Source: Amoebophrya sp. AT5.2 | Taxonomy: Eukaryota > Sar > Dinophyceae > Syndiniales > Amoebophryaceae | Reading direction: 5' to 3' | Assembly: GCA_005223375.1 (NCBI GenBank) | Contig: RXOD01004191.1 | Coordinates: forward strand, 1-26,441 | DNA: 26,441 bases | Shown here: piece after piece, positions 25,001 to 26,441 of the stretch | Layout of the letters: each line of letters begins with the position of its first letter | Numbering within the stretch: the stretch's first letter is position 1 | Notes under the pieces: model-generated | What the model saw: the letters and a program-made list of their open reading frames with translations, nothing else | Told to the model about the DNA's origin: nothing | The model's database searches: none | Program-made: the position numbers and the translations under genes

Positions 25001-26441
25001 TCGTCACGCCATTCAACATTGTGGATGTACCGGGGCGCGCAATTGCTGATGACTATCAGAGGACACCAGGCGGCCCGACGTCAAGTTATTCGAAAGCGCT
25101 CAAATTCGCCTTCGAAAGAACGTCGCCGCTGAAGGCGCTCTTCGCAGAGGAAACTTCGAAGCGGATGCTGGAGGACATTCTATCGCCTTTCCGCCTCGAT
25201 GTTCATAACAACGACTTGAGCGAAGACTTGGAAGACAGTATCCGCGAGGATCCGCTGCAAATGCCTGGAAACAGCAGAGGTTCTCGGACAACACATCTCG
25301 CCTCCGCAGCCAACACAGCAACCGCCGCTGCGAACCAAAAGCGCACAGATGCTCTCCGGCGGCAGAAGGCACTCAAGTTAGCCAAGCTGCACCTTAATCT
25401 TGCCGAGCAACCCGCTGCGCAATCCGACGAGGCCGGGACAATGATTACTGCGTCGGAGCTGCCATTGCACACCTTCGTCACGCTATTCTCGACAGCTGTG
25501 GTGCGGCCGCTCATCGCGACCGCCGATAGTTTGTACAACCCGCTGGCGCTGGCTCAGAACCATAAGGCCGTGCAAGTGCCAGCTGTGCAGCAGGGAGCTG
25601 GAAAAGATGAGGAGGACGAAGAAGAACAGGGTGAACGAACCCACGAAGAAGAACAGGGTTCATCTCCAAGAGCAACGCCGACGTCTGACGACACGCACCG
25701 CGCCCCCGAAACTCAGAGCGAGATGCAGCAGCGAGCCGAGGGCGGACAGACGGTTCGCGCTCACACAGAATACTGGGCGAAGATTCGCAACTCCTTCACG
25801 AACATCCGCAGCACCTTCCCGACCGCTGATGTCAAATCTGTCACCTTCGAGATCCTCGTGCTCGCCGAGCAAAAACCTGCCGCAGAAAATGAAGGCGCAG
25901 AGGCGATCCGAAGATGGGACGAGAGGTACGAGGACGCAAGGGAGCGCTTAAAGCGCCACCGCGCCACCTACTTGGGCAAAGTCGACAGTTTAAACCGGCA
26001 AGTGAAGAAGCGCGTGCTGCCAATGCTGGTGTCTGCTTTGCAGCAGAAATTGCTCTCAATTGAAGACAAAACAGAAGAGAGCAGGAATGCGGACATTGCA
26101 GAGCTGGGGAGAACTGCGCGAGGTGTCGCTGCCCGACTGGCGCCGACAGTTGGTTTGTTAGAAAGTTTCAGTTTGGAGTCTAGTGCACCAGAAGTAGATG
26201 GCAGCAGTGAAAGATCCTCCTCCGATGCAAGGCTGCTGACTTCATGGTACCAAGCCACACAGGAGTCCGCGAAAGCCTTGGGCCCTGCGATCCTGAATTT
26301 GACAAAAGCCTGCAAATCCGCCGACCTCGCTGGCTACCTCCAAGACGCTGGCGCGGCTCGCAGTCTCGCCGGAGCTGCCGCCGCTCCCCCGATCACGCAC
26401 TACCGGTACGTAACACTAGTCGATTCGGTTTCGGATTCGGA
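16024..26441 (+). CDS. Giant protein of unknown function (ORF B), 3'-partial, at least 3,472 codons
   Basis: The frame is open from ATG 16024 to the last base with no stop. In-frame TGA TAA at 15925-15930 bounds it upstream, and 16024 is the first in-frame ATG after them. The start context is poor (T at -3, no Shine-Dalgarno), and the frame is open back to 15931, so the sequence before the ATG may also be coding after splicing. I recognise no family. Visible parts in order are: charged helices (17-90 and 128-230); linker rich in Ser, Ala, Pro and Gly (about 560-640); charged helix (919-1036); Cys/His cluster (1369-1389); two Gly-X-Y runs (1852-1867 and 2058-2073), each leading into a hydrophobic strand; long coiled coil (2418-2578); Q/E/N-rich stretch (2608-2638); bipartite NLS-like cluster (2645-2658); and acidic repeat (3198-3212). 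No signal peptide is seen. It lies in the same genomic frame as ORF A and may be the next exon of one gene. Confidence 0.92.
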   Translation, partial: MIAAAAAEHANKDDLSRGEAEGSKHLMQALLNLQQDVERADVEISDCVQRGADIQADREKAARELENLEKFLARKESEAKALVMLMQIVFNVERFGTEMETNLFRYEGTGGFSVLRQFQLDVLDRDAFKVWKKNKERAAAAEKREEQRKEDDLIASMDAGAFSAAAERLKDRIEADKKRRAKVRSKMTAEDKKKDDEHALKKAVARDARKNADEKKRAGNLVNLAKNMNMASNRGSLSRTSKRLGEEVAGMTWFDFFIEKLSVVLPVVPMAPDFVVRNTAVGESERDKERTTDAEFFFFSFANVVSSRAVELSPNSLEVPPTLAEEPDLEGKDAEFGRRQAAAKKAAAAVAMGSPSQGRNGNRRGGNPEGEEEHDRDEDAQSKMVDPCNVFLGKAADKPREDTVWDGKAVPRPPFTLLEGIDPRMMYKIIRIAEERWERRAGGGGAVISDMAGGRIDLGETYKKYFCLHLRPFLDTRERILAAQNGRLPERYVPRKPVPVTDADGNVATGVSTGLLGGTPDNFFDLELKPSHWMGSYFGHPNSMRRAWEVASREWADAKAKPTANPPGTKSRGPSATGTAAEDATGRARASQPKGGSSSASPSNDDVEISNSDKQPSQRPKEAANGAQAAAEVHLNGAVAAMAGARGRVDALRKLAGPPTTEQQSRIAQARREFETDVLRGAFFGYGNAELIYNSLSAAIGGAEFIASDGAETKVDEKGRPSRRDTVPKPAKRDARVASSAPAGDDDSNGDDDSEGSQVAEYGFYETDLRRHYKKIQITVSGRDATSSGLPPFRHQRLSDINARVRLDTLTQLDHAVENHIKQCLARMVAHDSDIDGEWTMPMKAKVTHQMTNHWPIFPLVKAQFSSAHEGGVRAMRGRWLEAIPHQRADASWTVIVRPRPGIDAPSVSDKTAFRTNAKTRAVQAREAGRGRWKVVESQAEKAKLDAERMHEKRERDREARAANWRKLDELGLIHEDDLTEADGKELKELRTKFNDPGNEDRKIMEELNAEAREHMALEKGERDRQEIFRDWALGQCFDFTAFPIWSQELLRERVQIFYAREYPVTYTPIHMRRYPERWNRLGVHVLQDPDSQQAGHGLSPFVLTKHKIEWNIGTPAKLPSIEDKDKEKKADGDRYFSMERGGKILWNKRAAGSSEEGGLSSFDFIELLEAATIDLDDFVYELVDEVVVKNVELFYFDVDDHLPGVDMSIAQASGIRIGMPKQIFPMRPVDDRVRKDVMNPDPFFFAARMNYDPDLNFWPLLQRTTHFNENQKCECDMSPTMPKASGNKSTHEVRDPFRRFRASPTGSCYYNRNLQYSGTLSKLEHGHYSRQAKEYMEEEQAKKHGGSLTAQDRAPGHDPLEAAFFGFCKGAKVAVGHGEAFCEFCKTCVEDAGKGIAREFVNPFEIAAGKEPTSFFAEDDQEEEQEDASERHEHGKRAPCDSHHDISDYWRNAYLHGYQDGGSIPPEERRSETKSKRAREIQDVLQRPNGSHGVKLFGWNGDSGSLQFTLLPVSISSAGRLRVDHLQYRRYDYTRMLPLKTDLRRELMNDVDEVEVEGSQLPLTVADVKSRLARELGVRDEMVSRQGASEATSVKAHVASVSQYQEELDRLPRDQNGWFKYALRQFKSPEPEIWNPDSPQNTALYNPVFLAVDRGAWRFSWSDDNKNVSGRDLTDLDADPTSKESGALAGPLPHAGPEDSNKWQRGSPFFSQPNERPMMIEGDTPVYVQRAVIKDRMAGRDLRKKVASDVGAVRESEEEKQRPIGYNYQSGGIDQVALAQAERNREIEEDEKRTPEEREKIASLEKLKEEKEAAALQGDADLARWQYSAQWIRATAGLDLRPETATSAPGGKPGMHGLDGVPGQNGGHLMITVRSGGRSWRNLEPHKPKRTLHKHLKDGSFEEKKLNALESAVPGVELARLLSISTSGGRGTGGQVGGVGDNGKKIETIDVDTPDGNKDNRSAMGVHGNTFLDRYWVKHDADSTDWIWRMLGFGPDGVNLWAILPLPFGLGEVMDVLAVDSELDDRLSEEGTRAQTKRDFAVSLAQGSFGHGGEWPGLPGAAGIRGKGGMSGSLTLIVDAAGDASYEFGGKGSGDTSADRLYLTGIKRSTNMAVNPRYMHATKWVDINADEPNSEGAKKGEAPRNDPGDFLSGYQPAAEGSADNPGNAFLGFGGDCSPAQDGFDGIRISGKVPGGLAPRYGVTLSDLEASQMFGYHPHMQFDFESLQRHDSSDWIAYPGTFDWGILIKAISGSLVLKALGDVGTIAARLIGATVKWTIREGKYEKYNAFPDIKNAPTQHCVVWSEAENPSHETRNKEIKASDEYGIRREAWERRGNFGGSDNLWGYFKAGAGLEWLGQDEDAPTACEFSSGKGKHPVAIMHREDRPPPTPRDPDMPEKNIHNKTIRKSKVMLKGKTRTRHRNQEKTHLKEHDAQKQRENCKQRDQEKENALENALADQSELMQDIQDEILALSKALQNQNIELDQLAQQNDDNDAKKKKAQNAVANALQQAAVAHHVRGEAQQFQSFKSVAQDVAAGLDAAQQYGKTLKQTMRANQMMQGRVNEVLATQKDNANANLSHSIDKSDMWDEEKEASKEVILSVAEQNINAKAQQQSEQQSQKESKENQENQAEQQVQTDMNTGDIKKRKRKDDLVAKRRATLAALFNTRKALEGVLKEQRRKAEAYSKRIERGLRERSVARAGFIGLQAAVEPYLLQAESVGAEVEAKNSFLGLVSTSGEAASSDIIPIVRALDFVVCNGDFLSGLGIKINILPKMELKSECIESGNAIFNRIDRICGESLKKRYETNGGAVADNVERLRRIMKDRTAPWKWSGHVARRATMAATILEQIWVLVRLEEGLQATVKPAEEVKTKQDEKLFKRFLQQIAQRASLLGPRLSVKHSKFVGDVALVEIGKALVDAHEDEDAEAEAHKKSDSTNGGNDEFMQEQAWVKHAHDLLKCGAVKVLKQLRQHMEENILTDSNLFVSEDSDPRHFVTPFNIVDVPGRAIADDYQRTPGGPTSSYSKALKFAFERTSPLKALFAEETSKRMLEDILSPFRLDVHNNDLSEDLEDSIREDPLQMPGNSRGSRTTHLASAANTATAAANQKRTDALRRQKALKLAKLHLNLAEQPAAQSDEAGTMITASELPLHTFVTLFSTAVVRPLIATADSLYNPLALAQNHKAVQVPAVQQGAGKDEEDEEEQGERTHEEEQGSSPRATPTSDDTHRAPETQSEMQQRAEGGQTVRAHTEYWAKIRNSFTNIRSTFPTADVKSVTFEILVLAEQKPAAENEGAEAIRRWDERYEDARERLKRHRATYLGKVDSLNRQVKKRVLPMLVSALQQKLLSIEDKTEESRNADIAELGRTARGVAARLAPTVGLLESFSLESSAPEVDGSSERSSSDARLLTSWYQATQESAKALGPAILNLTKACKSADLAGYLQDAGAARSLAGAAAAPPITHYRYVTLVDSVSDS
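16072..16713 (+). other. N-terminal charged helices and coiled coil of ORF B
   Basis: Residues 17-90 have heptad-like spacing of Leu, Ile, Val and Met within a Glu/Lys/Arg/Gln background. Residues 128-230 are an extended Lys/Arg/Glu/Asp/Ala run with few aromatics, typical of a long single helix. A short segment with aromatics and Gly lies between them. Confidence 0.6.
18778..19131 (+). other. Central charged helix of ORF B
   Basis: Residues 919-1036 are dominated by Glu, Lys, Arg, Ala and Asp with regular Leu and Met. A single Pro near a DPGN turn divides it into two helices. Globular-looking, aromatic-rich sequence follows. Confidence 0.55.
20128..20190 (+). other. Cys/His cluster of ORF B, zinc-ligand-like
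   Basis: C1369, H1378, C1383, C1386 and C1389 form C-x8-H-x4-C-x2-C-x2-C. A CxC at C1274 and C1276 lies upstream, and C1441 followed by H1444 and H1445 lies downstream. Tight C-x2-C spacing is typical of zinc knuckles and fingers. I cannot match the whole arrangement to a named family. Confidence 0.4.
21577..21624 (+). other. Collagen-like Gly-X-Y run 1 of ORF B
   Basis: Glycine occupies every third residue from 1852 to 1867 (GKPGMHGLDGVPGQNG), giving five triplets plus a final Gly. A Gly-Gly and a hydrophobic strand (HLMITV) follow. It is too short for a stable collagen triple helix on its own. Confidence 0.7.
22195..22242 (+). other. Collagen-like Gly-X-Y run 2 of ORF B
   Basis: Glycine again occupies every third residue, from 2058 to 2073 (GLPGAAGIRGKGGMSG): five triplets plus a final Gly, as in run 1. 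It also leads into a hydrophobic strand (SLTLIV). The two runs are exactly 206 residues apart and were probably copied as part of a module. Confidence 0.7.
23275..23997 (+). other. Q-rich coiled coil and NLS-like cluster of ORF B
   Basis: Residues 2418-2578 form a long helix rich in Gln, Lys, Glu, Asn and Ala with regular Leu, Ile, Val and Met. Residues 2608-2638 are strongly Gln/Glu/Asn-rich. KKRKRK at 2645-2650, then 5 residues (DDLVA) and KRR at 2656-2658, resembles a bipartite nuclear localisation signal. It could also be a nucleic-acid or membrane-contact patch. Confidence 0.6.
25616..25659 (+). repeat. 17-nt in-frame direct repeat encoding an acidic motif
   Basis: An identical 17-nt sequence (ACGAAGAAGAACAGGGT) occurs at 25616-25632 and 25643-25659, offset 27 nt. 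It encodes EEEQG at 3199-3203 and 3208-3212 of ORF B. The offset is nine codons, so the frame is preserved. It sits in an acidic, Ser/Thr-containing linker (about 3192-3245). Confidence 0.8.

Overview
The window is almost entirely protein-coding on the + strand, carried by two huge open reading frames that both run off the window. ORF A is open from base 1 and stops with TAG at 15625-15627 (at least 5,208 codons, true start upstream). ORF B begins at the first ATG after an in-frame TGA-TAA pair (16024) and is still open at 26441 (at least 3,472 codons, no stop reached). Only about 396 bases lie between them. No tRNA, rRNA, CRISPR array, insertion sequence or bacterial operon structure is visible. 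The many other open frames on both strands lie inside these two and look like GC-rich shadows.

The most economical reading is a GC-rich microbial eukaryote (a protist). There is no Shine-Dalgarno sequence before 16024. The proteins are very large, highly charged and modular, with Ser/Ala/Gly linkers, coiled coils and an NLS-like basic cluster. The gap carries a convincing GT-AG intron signature. An alveolate such as a dinoflagellate, or a euglenozoan, would fit giant co-oriented genes, but nothing seen fixes the lineage.

The central observation is that the two ORFs may be two exons of one gene. A donor (G|GTAAGA at 15581) lies 47 nt before the end of ORF A. An acceptor with a 13-nt pyrimidine run and CAG ends at 15997, 26 nt before the ATG of ORF B. 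Removing 15581-15997 (417 nt, phase 1) joins the frames into at least 8,674 codons. The competing explanation is two separate genes, with the same AG serving as a 5'-UTR or trans-splice acceptor.

I recognise neither protein. ORF A contains alpha-helical charged regions, several low-complexity linkers, a Cys-containing region near residues 3546-3670, two short beta-rich segments sharing a pattern, a coiled-coil hairpin (about 4404-4551) and one strong hydrophobic hairpin (about 4739-4774). ORF B contains N-terminal and central charged helices, a Cys/His cluster (1369-1389), two matched collagen-like Gly-X-Y runs (1852-1867 and 2058-2073), a long Q-rich coiled coil with an NLS-like cluster (2418-2658) and an acidic repeat. 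Together they look like a giant scaffold, possibly membrane-attached. That role is inference from composition only.
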